The notes beneath the pieces were generated by a model. That model did no database searches and was not told where the DNA came from. It saw only the letters and a list, made by a program, of their open reading frames with translations. From Lentzea sp. NBRC 102530 (GTDB lineage Bacteria > Actinomycetota > Actinomycetes > Mycobacteriales > Pseudonocardiaceae): 64,000 nt of DNA. Shown one piece after another: positions 1 through 8,608 of the stretch (its first letter is position 1; every line of letters starts with the position of its first letter). Both the position numbers and the translations under genes were made by a program. The DNA lies in the NCBI RefSeq assembly GCF_030269365.1, contig NZ_BSTF01000015.1, forward strand, positions 62,001 through 126,000, given 5' to 3'.

Positions 1-1247
1 TCCTTGCCGCGGAACGACTTCACGATGCCCGCGTCGGAGCCGGTGGTGTCGACCCAGCCGGTCTTGTGCGCGAACGTCACCTCGGCGGCGTCGTTGCACG
101 GGCGGACGTCGCGGTCGTAGACGGCGTCGCCGACGGTCACGGTGCCGTCCGGCTTGATCCAGCGGGCCGGCACCTGCTGCGGGATGCCCTGCGTCGGGTA
201 GTCGCGGCCGCACCAGTTCGGGGTCGACAGCATCTCGTTGTGGCCCTGGCCCGCCAGGGTGTCCTGGAAGAACTTCCGGGACGTGGACGAGAGCTCGTGG
301 CGGGTGACCTGCTTGCCCTTGTCGGTGGTCCACAGGACGCCCGCGCCGCCGTTGACCAGCAGCAGGAGCTTGGCGGTGTCGAGGCCGCTCATGTTCGAGC
401 CGATCCAGCGGCCGCCGTTGCCGGGGATCGTGCCGGTGACCATCAGGGTCGGCATGCCGAGGTCGACGAACGTCTGGTTGACGGCGTCCCACGCGTTGAG
501 GTCGTGGATCAGCTTGATCAGCGCGCAGGTGGACTCGTTCTGCGACTTGGTGATCATCTCGTCGAAGTGCTGGCGGATCTTCTTCACCGACGGGCCGCCG
601 CACGCCTCGCGCACCGGGTTCGGGGCGTAGGTGTAGTCGGCGTCGAGGTCGAGCTTGCCCTGGTCGGCGAGGCGCAGCACGCCGAAGCCGACCATCAGCT
701 TCAGCACGGACGCCGGGTACGGCGAGGAGAAGTCGATGGGAGCGTTCTCCCGGCCGGGCAGCACGTCGACGGTCCCCTTGCCGCCGTTGACGTCCCACTC
801 GGTGTCGTCCCACCAGCGGTAGCGGACCTGGTCGGTGGACAGGCCCTTGCGGTCCACCGGCACGACCACGCCGTCCGGGTGCTGCGGGCTGAGCAGCACG
901 TTCGCCACGGCCTTGGGGCGGCCGAACGCGTCGAGCTCGAAGATCGCCGCGTCCATGTTCGGCGTCTGGTGCAACGGCTTGCCCGCCGCCAGCGTCCGGA
1001 CCTGCGCCCGGTTCATCAGCTCGGCGGGCGAGGCGTCGTACTTCTCCCGCTTGCCCGCGGACCGCGCGGACGCGGCCAGGTCGGGCGGGGTCAGGTCGAT
1101 GACGTCCTTGAAGTTCTGCGCGACGATCGCCTCGCGCAGGCGGTCGGCCAGCGGCCGGTGATCGGTTCCGGCGTGGGCCGCCGGTGCCAGAGCCGCGCTC
1201 GTCAACGAGAGCACGGTGATGAACGCAGCGAAACGCTTGCGGTTCAT
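1..1247 (-). CDS. Secreted penicillin-binding/beta-lactamase-like serine hydrolase (3' end outside window)
   Basis: The protein starts MNRKRF with a cleavable signal peptide ending near PAAHA, so it should be exported. Motifs of the serine beta-lactamase/D,D-peptidase fold appear in order: SVLK (SxxK nucleophile) near residue 178, SQN (SxN) in the middle, and HKTG near residue 394. I see no ExxLN element, so a class A beta-lactamase is less likely than a cell-wall peptidase or a catalytically altered relative. The ATG at 1247 follows a GGGGAG ribosome site. The C-terminus runs off the left edge. The substrate cannot be told from sequence. Confidence 0.8.
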   Translation of the reverse strand, partial: MNRKRFAAFITVLSLTSAALAPAAHAGTDHRPLADRLREAIVAQNFKDVIDLTPPDLAASARSAGKREKYDASPAELMNRAQVRTLAAGKPLHQTPNMDAAIFELDAFGRPKAVANVLLSPQHPDGVVVPVDRKGLSTDQVRYRWWDDTEWDVNGGKGTVDVLPGRENAPIDFSSPYPASVLKLMVGFGVLRLADQGKLDLDADYTYAPNPVREACGGPSVKKIRQHFDEMITKSQNESTCALIKLIHDLNAWDAVNQTFVDLGMPTLMVTGTIPGNGGRWIGSNMSGLDTAKLLLLVNGGAGVLWTTDKGKQVTRHELSSTSRKFFQDTLAGQGHNEMLSTPNWCGRDYPTQGIPQQVPARWIKPDGTVTVGDAVYDRDVRPCNDAAEVTFAHKTGWVDTTGSDAGIVKSFRGK

Positions 1248-1274
1248 TCACTCCCCCAGTGAAGTGGAATCAAA

Positions 1275-2492
1275 CTACACACGCACCGTATCAACGTTCT
1301 CCACCGAGCGCACAGACCGTGACGTGACCATGACAAAGGTCGCGATCAGGTGCACAGCGGCGCATCCGAGCAACATCGCCGAGATCCCGAACGTGTGCGA
1401 CAGCGGCCCGATCGCGAGCTGTGCCAGCGGGATCGCCACGAGCGACCCGAGCATGTCGTAGGAGTAGACCCGCGCCAGCCGGTCCGCCGGGACGTGGTTC
1501 TGCAGCGCGACGTGCCAGGCCACGCCGAACTGCTCCAGGCACAGCCCGCCCAGGAACGAGGCGACCAGGAGCAGCCACGGGTGCGGGTGCACGACCATCG
1601 CCACCGGCAGCAGGGCGAAGCTCGCCACGCACGACACGCCCAGCAGCAACTGGCGGCGCACCTTGATCCGGATCGCGGCGACCGTGCCGGCGAGCATGCC
1701 CGCGATCTGCGCGGCGACGACCAGGCCCCAGGTCTCGCGCCCGAACGTCGTGTCGGCCAGCACCGGCCCGAGCACCATCACGCCACCGGCCATGGCCGCG
1801 TTGACGAACGTGAAGGCGACGACCACGATCCAGACCCACCGCCGGGCCACGAACTCCGTCCAGCCGACCTTCAGCTCGGCCAGCACCGACGGCTTGCGCT
1901 CCGCCGCGACGCCCGGCACGCGGACGAGTGAGAAGAACACACCCGCGAGCGCGAACGACAGCGCGTCCACCGCGAGCCCCCAGCCGGGACCGGTGAACGC
2001 GATCAGCAGGCCGCCCAGAGAGGCGCCGCCGATCATCGCGGTGTTCACCCCGAGGCGCAGCAACGCGTTCGCCTGCACGCGCAGGTCCGCCGGCACGGTC
2101 TGCGGCACCAGCGCGGCGGAGGCGGGCAACGAGAAGGCGCTCGACATGCCGTTGACCGCCGCCAGCACCGCGAACCAGGTGATCGACGCCGACCCGGTCA
2201 GCACCAGCGTCGCGATCACGGCCTGGCTCAGGCAGCTGAGCGCGCACGACCCGGCCAGCACGAGGTGGCGCGGCAGCCGGTCGGCGACGACCCCGCCCCA
2301 GAGCAGGAACACCACGTTCGTCAGTGACCGCGAGGCGACGACGATGCCGAGCGAGGTGACCGACGAGGTGATGTCCAGGACCGCGAACGCGAGTGCGATC
2401 GGGGCCATGGCGCTGCCCGCGAGGGTCGTGAACCGGGCCGCGAGCAGCCAGCGAAAAGCTGGATGCGCCAAAGGCGCGAAAGTGTCCCCCAT
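1275..2492 (-). CDS. MFS transporter, MFS_3/enterobactin-exporter-like
   Basis: The 405-residue protein is hydrophobic throughout, with about 12 membrane segments, the usual size for a major facilitator. GGVVADRLPRH near residue 66 is the loop 2-3 signature (G-x3-D-R-x-G-R-R type). The layout resembles the EntS/MFS_3 branch of drug and siderophore exporters. It lies downstream of the DoxX-like gene on the same strand, with a hairpin between them that probably separates the transcripts. The substrate is unknown; efflux is inferred from family only. Confidence 0.85.
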   Translation of the reverse strand: MGDTFAPLAHPAFRWLLAARFTTLAGSAMAPIALAFAVLDITSSVTSLGIVVASRSLTNVVFLLWGGVVADRLPRHLVLAGSCALSCLSQAVIATLVLTGSASITWFAVLAAVNGMSSAFSLPASAALVPQTVPADLRVQANALLRLGVNTAMIGGASLGGLLIAFTGPGWGLAVDALSFALAGVFFSLVRVPGVAAERKPSVLAELKVGWTEFVARRWVWIVVVAFTFVNAAMAGGVMVLGPVLADTTFGRETWGLVVAAQIAGMLAGTVAAIRIKVRRQLLLGVSCVASFALLPVAMVVHPHPWLLLVASFLGGLCLEQFGVAWHVALQNHVPADRLARVYSYDMLGSLVAIPLAQLAIGPLSHTFGISAMLLGCAAVHLIATFVMVTSRSVRSVENVDTVRV

Positions 2493-2510
2493 CGGGACAA
2501 CGTATAACGG

Positions 2511-2549
2511 CGGGAGCCGCCCGATCAGCTGAGAATCGGACGGCTCCCG
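2511..2549 (-). terminator. Intrinsic terminator-like hairpin after the DoxX-like gene
   Basis: Two 15-base arms (2511-2525 and 2535-2549) pair with one mismatch around a 9-base loop, immediately after the stop at 2551 of the DoxX-like gene. No long U tract follows, as is common in actinomycetes. It sits just upstream of the MFS start. Confidence 0.6.
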
Positions 2550-2550
2550 T

Positions 2551-3012
2551 TCATCGCACCCTCGGGTGTGATGAGGCGATGACCACCGCGGCGGCGACGG
2601 TCACCAGGTTCTTCAGGATGTACTGCGCTTCGAACGACGCCTGCAGCGGACCGGCCCACATCTCACCGGCGAACAACACCAGCGGTGTCGACACCAGCAC
2701 GACGTGACCGACCAGCAGGACCGCGCACGACCGCGGTGCGCGGAAGCTCAGCAGAACCAGTGCGATCCCGATTTCGGTGATCGCGGCGCTCACCCGGGCC
2801 AGATCCCCGTGGACGATCCCGAACGTCAGCGCGGAGACCGTGCGTTCGACGAGGTCCTCGGCAGGGCTGCCACCGGGAAAGAGCTTCAACACGCCGAACC
2901 AGAGGTAGACGACCCCCAGTCCGATGCGCAGCAGCGGAATTCCGGACTCGCGCGCAAATCGAGCAACCCGTTCTTCCGTGCTTTCGCGGCGACGTGTGGT
3001 TTCTGGACGCAT
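2551..3012 (-). CDS. DoxX/YkgB-like small membrane protein
   Basis: This 153-residue protein has four predicted membrane helices (starting around LLRIGLGVVYLWFGVLKLF, then ITEIGIALVLLSF, CAVLLVGHVVLVSTPLVLF and ILKNLVTVAAAVVIAS). The RIGLG..Y.WFG.LK opening is typical of the DoxX/YkgB superfamily. The ATG at 3012 is preceded by an AGGGAG ribosome site, so I prefer it to the longer frame reaching 3045. It lies downstream of the haem peroxidase on the same strand with a 60-base gap and may be cotranscribed. The function is not established; some relatives are linked to redox stress. Confidence 0.7.
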   Translation of the reverse strand: MRPETTRRRESTEERVARFARESGIPLLRIGLGVVYLWFGVLKLFPGGSPAEDLVERTVSALTFGIVHGDLARVSAAITEIGIALVLLSFRAPRSCAVLLVGHVVLVSTPLVLFAGEMWAGPLQASFEAQYILKNLVTVAAAVVIASSHPRVR

Positions 3013-3072
3013 GACGATCTCCCTCTCCTGTCTGACTGCCACCACCCGGCCAGACAGGAGGAGCGAGGAAGA

Positions 3073-4764
3073 TCAGGCGCCGGCCGGGTCCCCGAGCGGG
3101 TTCAGCAGGTCTGCCTTGCCCTCGAAGGCGAACAGCAGCAGGTCGACCATGCGGAACGTGCTGGAGTCGGGGCCGAGCGTGGGCCGCCAGTACGGCGAGC
3201 GCACGATCGAGATCCGGCTGCCCTCCATCGCGCGGTGGAACACCTCGGCGGTGATCCGGCCGCCCACGGGGCCCATCAGGCCGCCCCCGACCTCGGCCTC
3301 CCGCAGGACGTAGAACCACAGCGGCGTGTTGGCCACGAGCTGCGCCTTCTGCTCCTCGGACAGGCCCTCGACGACCGCGCCGCCGTTGCCCACCAGGATC
3401 TGCTCGGCGGTCAGCGGTGCCACGCCGAAGAGTTCGGCGATCTGCTGACCGGTGGCGAGCTCCATCATCGAGGCCCTGGTCAGGTTGCGGAACGCGAGGT
3501 TGCGCTCGATCTCGCGGAACTGCGTGCCGCGCCCGCCGAACGTGCCCGCCGGCAGCTGCGTCAGCGGGTCGACGAGCAGCGTGTCGATCCGCTTGGTGAC
3601 GTTGCCGCCGCCGAACCGCGCGGGCGGCACCAGGTCGTCGCGCTCGGCCTCGGTGAAGTCGTAGAGCCGCCGGAAGTCCGCGATCCAGTTGCTGGGCAAC
3701 GTGAACAGCGGGCCCCGGTTGACGTCGTCGAGGTCGGCGGGCGTGCCGGAGCTCGGGTCGAAGTTGCCGCTGACGCCGGTGAAGGTGAACAGCGCGAACA
3801 ACGTCGCGATCCCGCCGGGCCCGGTCTGCGGCCCGCTGCTGTTGAACACGCGGTTCCACTGGTACGCGCCGCGGACCTGGCTGTGCCCGAAGCGGTACGA
3901 CGCGACCGAGAACTCGACCGGCATGGTCGGCGAGTTGTCCCGGCCGCGATGGCGACCCGGCACCTCGAAGAACTTCCGGCCGTGGGTGAACACGTCGTCC
4001 ACGATCGCCGGGTCGATGATCCGCGGCAGGTGGTCGGTCCGCAGCATCCACTGGTAGTGCCGCACCACGAGTTCCTTGGCGGCGCGGAAGAGCCGCTCGC
4101 CGGTGAGGCCGGTGAGCGCGAGCTCGTCGACCACGCGGTTGTGGAAGCGGATGAACGCGAGGTGCGTCTGCGCCACCACGAGGTTCTCGTCGTTGCGCTC
4201 GTCCGGGATCAGCGGCAGCCGCCGGTCCGCGGCCGTGCCCGCCGTGCCACCGCGGCGCGGCAGGTCGAAGCCCTCGAACGGGACGTTGGTGCCCTCGTCC
4301 GGGAACGCCACCGGCGTCGTCGTGCCGACCTTGAGCTTCACGCCGTCCTCGGCGTAGCAGACCTGGTCGTCCTTGTCGCGCGGACCCCGGCCGTAGACCG
4401 AGTCGAGGTCCAGCGCCGGCGAGCGGCCCTGCATCAGCTCGTCGAGGTTGACGTCCTGCCCGAGCTGCGACTCGGTGCGGTCCATCGTCAGGTCGTGGTC
4501 GACGAACTGGCCGAGGTAGGTGAACCCCGCCGGGACGGCCGGGTCCGCCGAGTCGGGCTGCGGGACGTCCGCGGTGATCGCGGTCGCGAGGGCCACCCGC
4601 GTCTCCTCGTCCGTCCGCGGTCCCTTCGGCCCCAGCCGTGAGAACCGGAACCTGCGCAACTCCTCCGCCGTGGAGGGCTGACGCGTGGTGGCCTCACCTT
4701 TGCCGTCGAATTCCAGCACACCTTCGCCCACGACGAAGAAACTGTCGCGCACGTGCCTTTTCAT
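3073..4764 (-). CDS. Animal-type haem peroxidase (An_peroxidase superfamily)
   Basis: The 563-residue protein carries both haem pocket signatures of the peroxidase-cyclooxygenase superfamily: the distal histidine in QFVDHDLT near residue 88 and the proximal histidine in YRFGHSQVR near residue 291. LIPDERNDEN and HLAFIRFHNRVVDEL are also typical. No signal peptide is seen, so it is probably cytoplasmic or released another way. The ATG at 4764 follows an AGGGGGAG site. Bacterial members oxidise halides or organic substrates with hydrogen peroxide; the substrate here is unknown. A small DoxX-like membrane protein follows it. Confidence 0.9.
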   Translation of the reverse strand: MKRHVRDSFFVVGEGVLEFDGKGEATTRQPSTAEELRRFRFSRLGPKGPRTDEETRVALATAITADVPQPDSADPAVPAGFTYLGQFVDHDLTMDRTESQLGQDVNLDELMQGRSPALDLDSVYGRGPRDKDDQVCYAEDGVKLKVGTTTPVAFPDEGTNVPFEGFDLPRRGGTAGTAADRRLPLIPDERNDENLVVAQTHLAFIRFHNRVVDELALTGLTGERLFRAAKELVVRHYQWMLRTDHLPRIIDPAIVDDVFTHGRKFFEVPGRHRGRDNSPTMPVEFSVASYRFGHSQVRGAYQWNRVFNSSGPQTGPGGIATLFALFTFTGVSGNFDPSSGTPADLDDVNRGPLFTLPSNWIADFRRLYDFTEAERDDLVPPARFGGGNVTKRIDTLLVDPLTQLPAGTFGGRGTQFREIERNLAFRNLTRASMMELATGQQIAELFGVAPLTAEQILVGNGGAVVEGLSEEQKAQLVANTPLWFYVLREAEVGGGLMGPVGGRITAEVFHRAMEGSRISIVRSPYWRPTLGPDSSTFRMVDLLLFAFEGKADLLNPLGDPAGA

Positions 4765-4884
4765 ATCTCCCCCTGTGCATCCCTGTGTCAGGCGTCCTGT
4801 TCTCCCCAACAAGCACCTGCCCCACCGCCAGTCTCCAGACGGCCGAAATTACCGTCGAAGCTTTTGGCGACAACCAAAAAGTTG

Positions 4885-5892
4885 TCACACAGCGGATACG
4901 AGATGGTCCGGAAAATTCCGGAAATCTTCCAGAGCGGCCATCTGCGCGGCCAGACCCTCAGCCGCTTCATGATATGTCTTCGCGTCCAGCGCGTGGTCGA
5001 TCCGTTCCGCGAGAAAGGCTGCGGTCAGGCCTTTCACGTCGATCTTCACCCCGGCACCGAGGTCCTGAATTCGTGCCGCGTTGCGCGGTTGATCGGCGAA
5101 CAACGGCAACGCGATCATCGGCACCCCCGCGGTCAACGCCTCCCGCACACCGCCGTAACCCGCGTGCGTGACGAACAGCCTCGCGGTGTTCAGGAACCGT
5201 TGTTGCGCAATCTCGGGTTCCAGCCGGACGTTGCCCGGACGTGGGCCTTTCCACTCGGCGTGGCCTGTCGCGACCACGGAACGGGTGTTCGTCTCGCCGA
5301 GCGCCGCCACGACGGTGTGCAGCAGCGTCGAATCCGCCATCAGCTGCCGGGCGTGGATGCCGAAGGAAGCGACGATCTCCGGCGCGTCGTCCGCGCGTTC
5401 CTGGTCGGTCGGCACCCGGAAGTGGTGCTGGGCGGGGTGCCAGGCGGCGGGCGTCAGGCCGGCGGTGAGCACGGGGTCGACGCCCGCCACGCCGAACCGG
5501 GCGCGCACCTTGTCCAGCAGCTCGTCGAGCAGCGGGATCTCCAGCGGCGCGAACGGGGCGATGTCGACGAGCGCGTGCGGGATGCCGAGCACCTCGGCGG
5601 CGACCTGGCCGCCGTACTCGCTGGTCTCGCGCACGATCACGTCGGGGCGCCAGGTGCGGGCGAAGTCGAGGACGTTCGCGGCGGCGGCGACCACGAGGTG
5701 GTGCGACCACGCCGGCCCGATGCCGGACGGCGCGGGGACGTCCTGCATGGCGACGGTGTGCGGCAGGTGCGCCATGGCCGGACCGGTCGCGATCACGGCC
5801 TGGTGCCCCGCTTCCCGGAACGCCCTGGCCAGCGGCACCATCGTCGGCACGAGGTGGGAGCGGATCGGCAACGCCGTCAGCAGAATGCGCAC
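4885..5892 (-). CDS. UGT-like (MGT/erythromycin type) glycosyltransferase
   Basis: The 335-residue GT-B protein begins with the acceptor-side strand VRILLTALPIRSHLVP, and its C-terminal donor site reads FVTHAGYGGVREALTAG then VPMIALPLFADQPRNAARI. These are the hallmarks of family GT1 macrolide or natural-product glycosyltransferases. It is somewhat shorter than the 370-420 residues usual for the family. A GTG at 5892 fits the N-terminal beta strand; longer frames add unrelated residues and would overlap the divergent STAS gene. No biosynthetic cluster flanks it, so a detoxifying or inactivating role is as likely as a biosynthetic one. Confidence 0.85.
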   Translation of the reverse strand: MRILLTALPIRSHLVPTMVPLARAFREAGHQAVIATGPAMAHLPHTVAMQDVPAPSGIGPAWSHHLVVAAAANVLDFARTWRPDVIVRETSEYGGQVAAEVLGIPHALVDIAPFAPLEIPLLDELLDKVRARFGVAGVDPVLTAGLTPAAWHPAQHHFRVPTDQERADDAPEIVASFGIHARQLMADSTLLHTVVAALGETNTRSVVATGHAEWKGPRPGNVRLEPEIAQQRFLNTARLFVTHAGYGGVREALTAGVPMIALPLFADQPRNAARIQDLGAGVKIDVKGLTAAFLAERIDHALDAKTYHEAAEGLAAQMAALEDFRNFPDHLVSAV

Positions 5893-5935
5893 GGAACCCA
5901 GTTTCGCGGCGGCCACCAGTGGGTACAGCTGCGAA

Positions 5936-6259
5936 ATGCTCGAAGTCACGGTGACCGAGTCGTCGCCTGCCTCCACCCTGGTCACGGTCTCCGGCGAACT
6001 CGCCGGTCCCGGCGCGGAACGACTGCTCGCCCGGCTCGACCGCCTGCTCGACCAGGGACACCGCTACGTCGTGCTGGACCTGACCGGCGTCACGTTCTGC
6101 GACTCGAGCGGCGTGAGCTCGCTGGTGCGGGGGCACGCCCGCGCATCGGCCGCGGCGGGCGGACTCCGCCTCTCCGGCGCGTCCGCGCAGGTGACGAAGG
6201 TGCTCGAACTGTCCGGCCTGGCACGGATGCTGGGCCTGAAGTCCACAGTGGACATTTAG
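5936..6259 (+). CDS. STAS-domain anti-sigma factor antagonist
   Basis: This single-domain 107-residue protein has the SpoIIAA/RsbV fold signature VVLDLTGVTFCDSSGVSSL; the serine in DSSG is where partner-switching kinases phosphorylate such proteins. It probably frees a sigma factor by binding an RsbW-type anti-sigma kinase encoded elsewhere, as none is in the window. The start at 5936 is chosen from the family N-terminus; no strong ribosome site is seen. It is divergent from the glycosyltransferase and overlaps the chorismate mutase stop by four bases, convergently. Confidence 0.85.
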   Translation: MLEVTVTESSPASTLVTVSGELAGPGAERLLARLDRLLDQGHRYVVLDLTGVTFCDSSGVSSLVRGHARASAAAGGLRLSGASAQVTKVLELSGLARMLGLKSTVDI

Positions 6260-6789
6260 GAGCAGACCGTGCGCATCGCCTCGGCCAGCGCGTCCCCGTG
6301 CAGGCGGTCGAGGCGGTGCAGCACCACCGCGGAGCGTTCCGCGACGGCCGCCTGGATACCGCACCTCAGCGTCGGGCGGCGCAGCCCTTCGGTGTCCTTG
6401 AGTTCGGCCAGGATCCCGGTGGTGAGCCGGTCGAGGACCGGTCGCACCTCGGTGGCGAGGTCGGGCCGGTGCTGCGGCACCTCCTCGGGGTGCGCGGTCC
6501 AGCGCGCGTACAGGCCGCGCTGCACGATCTTGTTCGCCTCGATCTGCGCGCGGAAGAACCGGGCCGCGTTCTCGGGGTCGAGTTCCAGCTCCACCGCCTT
6601 GGCGCGGACGGTGTCCAGCACCTGCTGCTCGCGCACGGGGTCGTCGATCGGTTGCGTCGTCCCGAACTTGGCCGCGGCCACCAGGTCACCGACCTGGACG
6701 CGCTGCACGGCCAAGCCCGTGAGCTCGCCGAGCGGGCCCACCGGGGTGAGCGACGCGGCGAGGGTCAATGCGACCGCCAGGAGCCTCAT
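6256..6789 (-). CDS. Secreted chorismate mutase (AroQ gamma type)
   Basis: The 177-residue precursor has a signal peptide (MRLLAVALTLAASLTPVGP) followed by an all-helical AroQ domain. LVAAAKFGTTQPIDDPVREQ matches the exported mycobacterial *MtCM group, with a catalytic K after LVAA and a DP-R-E element. These enzymes convert chorismate to prephenate outside the cytoplasm, for reasons that are not settled. The start at 6789 follows CGGAGATC; an in-frame ATG at 6807 would add six residues. It converges on the STAS gene and is divergent from the S4 gene. Confidence 0.85.
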   Translation of the reverse strand: MRLLAVALTLAASLTPVGPLGELTGLAVQRVQVGDLVAAAKFGTTQPIDDPVREQQVLDTVRAKAVELELDPENAARFFRAQIEANKIVQRGLYARWTAHPEEVPQHRPDLATEVRPVLDRLTTGILAELKDTEGLRRPTLRCGIQAAVAERSAVVLHRLDRLHGDALAEAMRTVCS

Positions 6790-6816
6790 GATCTCCGAGA
6801 GTGCCATGATGGCGGG

Positions 6817-7173
6817 GTGGAGTCCACGCGCATCGACAGCTGGCTGTGGGCGGTCAGGCTGACGAAGACCCGCCCGGACGCCGCCCAGGCCTGCCGGGGC
6901 GGCCACGTGCGCATCAACGACAAGCCCGCGAAACCCTCCGCCACCGTCGTGCCCGGTGACCAGGTGCGTGCCCGCGTCGGCGACAGGACCCGGGTCGTCG
7001 AGGTGGTGCGGGTGATCTCGAAGCGGGTGGGCGCGGAGATCGCGGCGATGTGCTTCATCGACCGCACGCCGAAGCCGCCGGTGGAGGTGCCGATCGCCCG
7101 GCGCGACCGCGGTGCCGGGCGTCCGACCAAGCGCGAACGGCGTGAGCTGGACAGGTTCCGCTCGCAGAACTAG
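6817..7173 (+). CDS. S4-domain RNA-binding protein, Hsp15-like
   Basis: The 118-residue protein opens with a classic S4 domain (RIDSWLWAVRLTKTR, then ACRGGHVRINDKPAKPS and PGDQVRAR) and ends in a basic tail (RPTKRERRELDRFRSQN). This is the layout of the Hsp15 (HslR) family, which binds 50S subunits carrying stalled nascent chains. A GTG at 6817 sets the start, giving VESTRIDSWLW. It stops five bases before the convergent DUF4419 gene. Confidence 0.9.
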   Translation: MESTRIDSWLWAVRLTKTRPDAAQACRGGHVRINDKPAKPSATVVPGDQVRARVGDRTRVVEVVRVISKRVGAEIAAMCFIDRTPKPPVEVPIARRDRGAGRPTKRERRELDRFRSQN

Positions 7174-7177
7174 GGCC

Positions 7178-8608
7178 CTAGTCGCGGAACGGGTCGACCA
7201 GCACCAGGTGGCTGAGCTTGATCGTCTCCAGGTGGCCGATCTCGTCGTGGTCGAGCACGGACTCCAGGATCATCGCGAGGGACGTGCCGAGCACGGGAAC
7301 GTCCTCGGCCCGGTCGCCGGGGCGCAGGACCACCCAGTGGCTCAGCCCGGTGCCGTACTCGGCGATCTCGCCGACCACCCGGCCGTCCGCGAGGTCGAAC
7401 ACCACTCGGACGTAGTGGCCGCCGACGGTCTCGGTGTGACGTTCCCGGTGCCCGCGCAGCCGCCACGCACCGCCGTGCAGCGACACCGTGCCGAAGCGTT
7501 CGTAGAGCGGGACCACCTCGCCGCCGCCGTCCGGCCGGACGGCGATCTCGACCTCGTACGTGGCTCCCGCCACCGTCTCGGTCAGGTCAGGAGGGGTCCA
7601 CTCGTGCTCGGCGGCGATGCGGTCCAGCACAGCTTCGAGGCTCGGTGGCGCGGACACCACCGCCCAGCCCGCCACGGGTTCCAGCGCACCGTCGTCGTGC
7701 TGGGCGACCCCGACCAGACCCGCGTCGACGGCGACCGCGGTGAGGTCGTGCCCGGTGTTGACGTTGATCACCGCGCGGCACAGCGTGGCTCGAACGGAGG
7801 TGGTGGCGATGCTGTGCTCGGTGGTGTCGCGCGGTTCCCCCACCGGGAGGTCGAGCATGGGGTTCGGGCTGGACCCCGTGCCCAGATAGGGGTAGAAGCG
7901 CGTGATCCAGCCGGTGACGCGCTCACCGCCGTAGGCGTCGAACGGGTTGTAGATCCGCTTCCAGAAGTCCGTGTCGGCGTTGCCCTCGGCCGCGCGCACG
8001 AACTGGTCGGTGATCGGGACGAGCGAGCGGCACCAGTGCTCCAGCCCGAACCGGGGCAGGTCGTCGATCCTCCTGCGGATCTCCCGCCAGTCGTCCGGGG
8101 TGCCGGTCAGGGTGATCGACGGGATGCCGCAGACCGCGATCATCCAGTACCCGTGGTACGGCGAGTAGGCGTCCATCATGGCGACGCGGCCCGCCAGGCG
8201 TTCGACGGCGGTGCTCGTGCTGAAGTCGCAGTCGAAGGTCGTGTCGCCGATCTGCTTCGCGAGGCCCTCCAGGACGGTGTCCCAGGTGTCGTCCGGGCCG
8301 TGCAGGACCTCCAGGCGTTGCTTGCCCCGGTGACCGACCAGGACCGGCCGCAACTCCTCGGCGTGCTCCTTCACGTGCTCGGCGATGCCCCGCGCGATCG
8401 TCAGCCACACCGCGTCCGGGGACAGCACCAGCGGGCGGTGTTCCGCGAACGCCTTGGAGACGGCGTGCAGCAACGGGTGCACGCCGTTGGGCTCGAGCAC
8501 CCGTGCGCTGCCGCCGGTGGCGCGCGCTCCGGGGAACAGGTCGGCGATCGGGCGGGTGGGCAGCGCGTCGGTCACCGGCGTGACGTCATCGACCGGGAAG
8601 GTCACCAT
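7178..8608 (-). CDS. DUF4419 domain protein
   Basis: The 476-residue protein matches DUF4419 across its first 330 residues: HPLLHAVSKAFAEHRPLVLS and PDAVWLTIARGIAEHV near the N-terminus, and GYWMIAVCGIPSITLTGTPD in the middle. No enzymatic motif is evident. The N-terminus overlaps the Sir2 gene by 23 bases, so translation is probably coupled. The DUF4419 boundary is clear, but the last 140 residues (EVEIAVRPDGGG onward) are beta-rich and unassigned. Function is unknown. Confidence 0.8.
   Translation of the reverse strand: MVTFPVDDVTPVTDALPTRPIADLFPGARATGGSARVLEPNGVHPLLHAVSKAFAEHRPLVLSPDAVWLTIARGIAEHVKEHAEELRPVLVGHRGKQRLEVLHGPDDTWDTVLEGLAKQIGDTTFDCDFSTSTAVERLAGRVAMMDAYSPYHGYWMIAVCGIPSITLTGTPDDWREIRRRIDDLPRFGLEHWCRSLVPITDQFVRAAEGNADTDFWKRIYNPFDAYGGERVTGWITRFYPYLGTGSSPNPMLDLPVGEPRDTTEHSIATTSVRATLCRAVINVNTGHDLTAVAVDAGLVGVAQHDDGALEPVAGWAVVSAPPSLEAVLDRIAAEHEWTPPDLTETVAGATYEVEIAVRPDGGGEVVPLYERFGTVSLHGGAWRLRGHRERHTETVGGHYVRVVFDLADGRVVGEIAEYGTGLSHWVVLRPGDRAEDVPVLGTSLAMILESVLDHDEIGHLETIKLSHLVLVDPFRD

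Noticed and set aside
66..1262. Long plus-strand frame of 398 residues
   Set aside because: It is antisense to the serine hydrolase gene, arginine-rich and without homology; long antisense frames are expected at this GC content.
2704..4641. Plus-strand frame of 645 residues over the peroxidase gene
   Set aside because: It mirrors the peroxidase coding strand; the peroxidase has its family signatures and a ribosome site.
4753..7173. Plus-strand frame of 806 residues
   Set aside because: Only the last 118 residues form a real protein (S4 domain); the rest is antisense to the glycosyltransferase and chorismate mutase.
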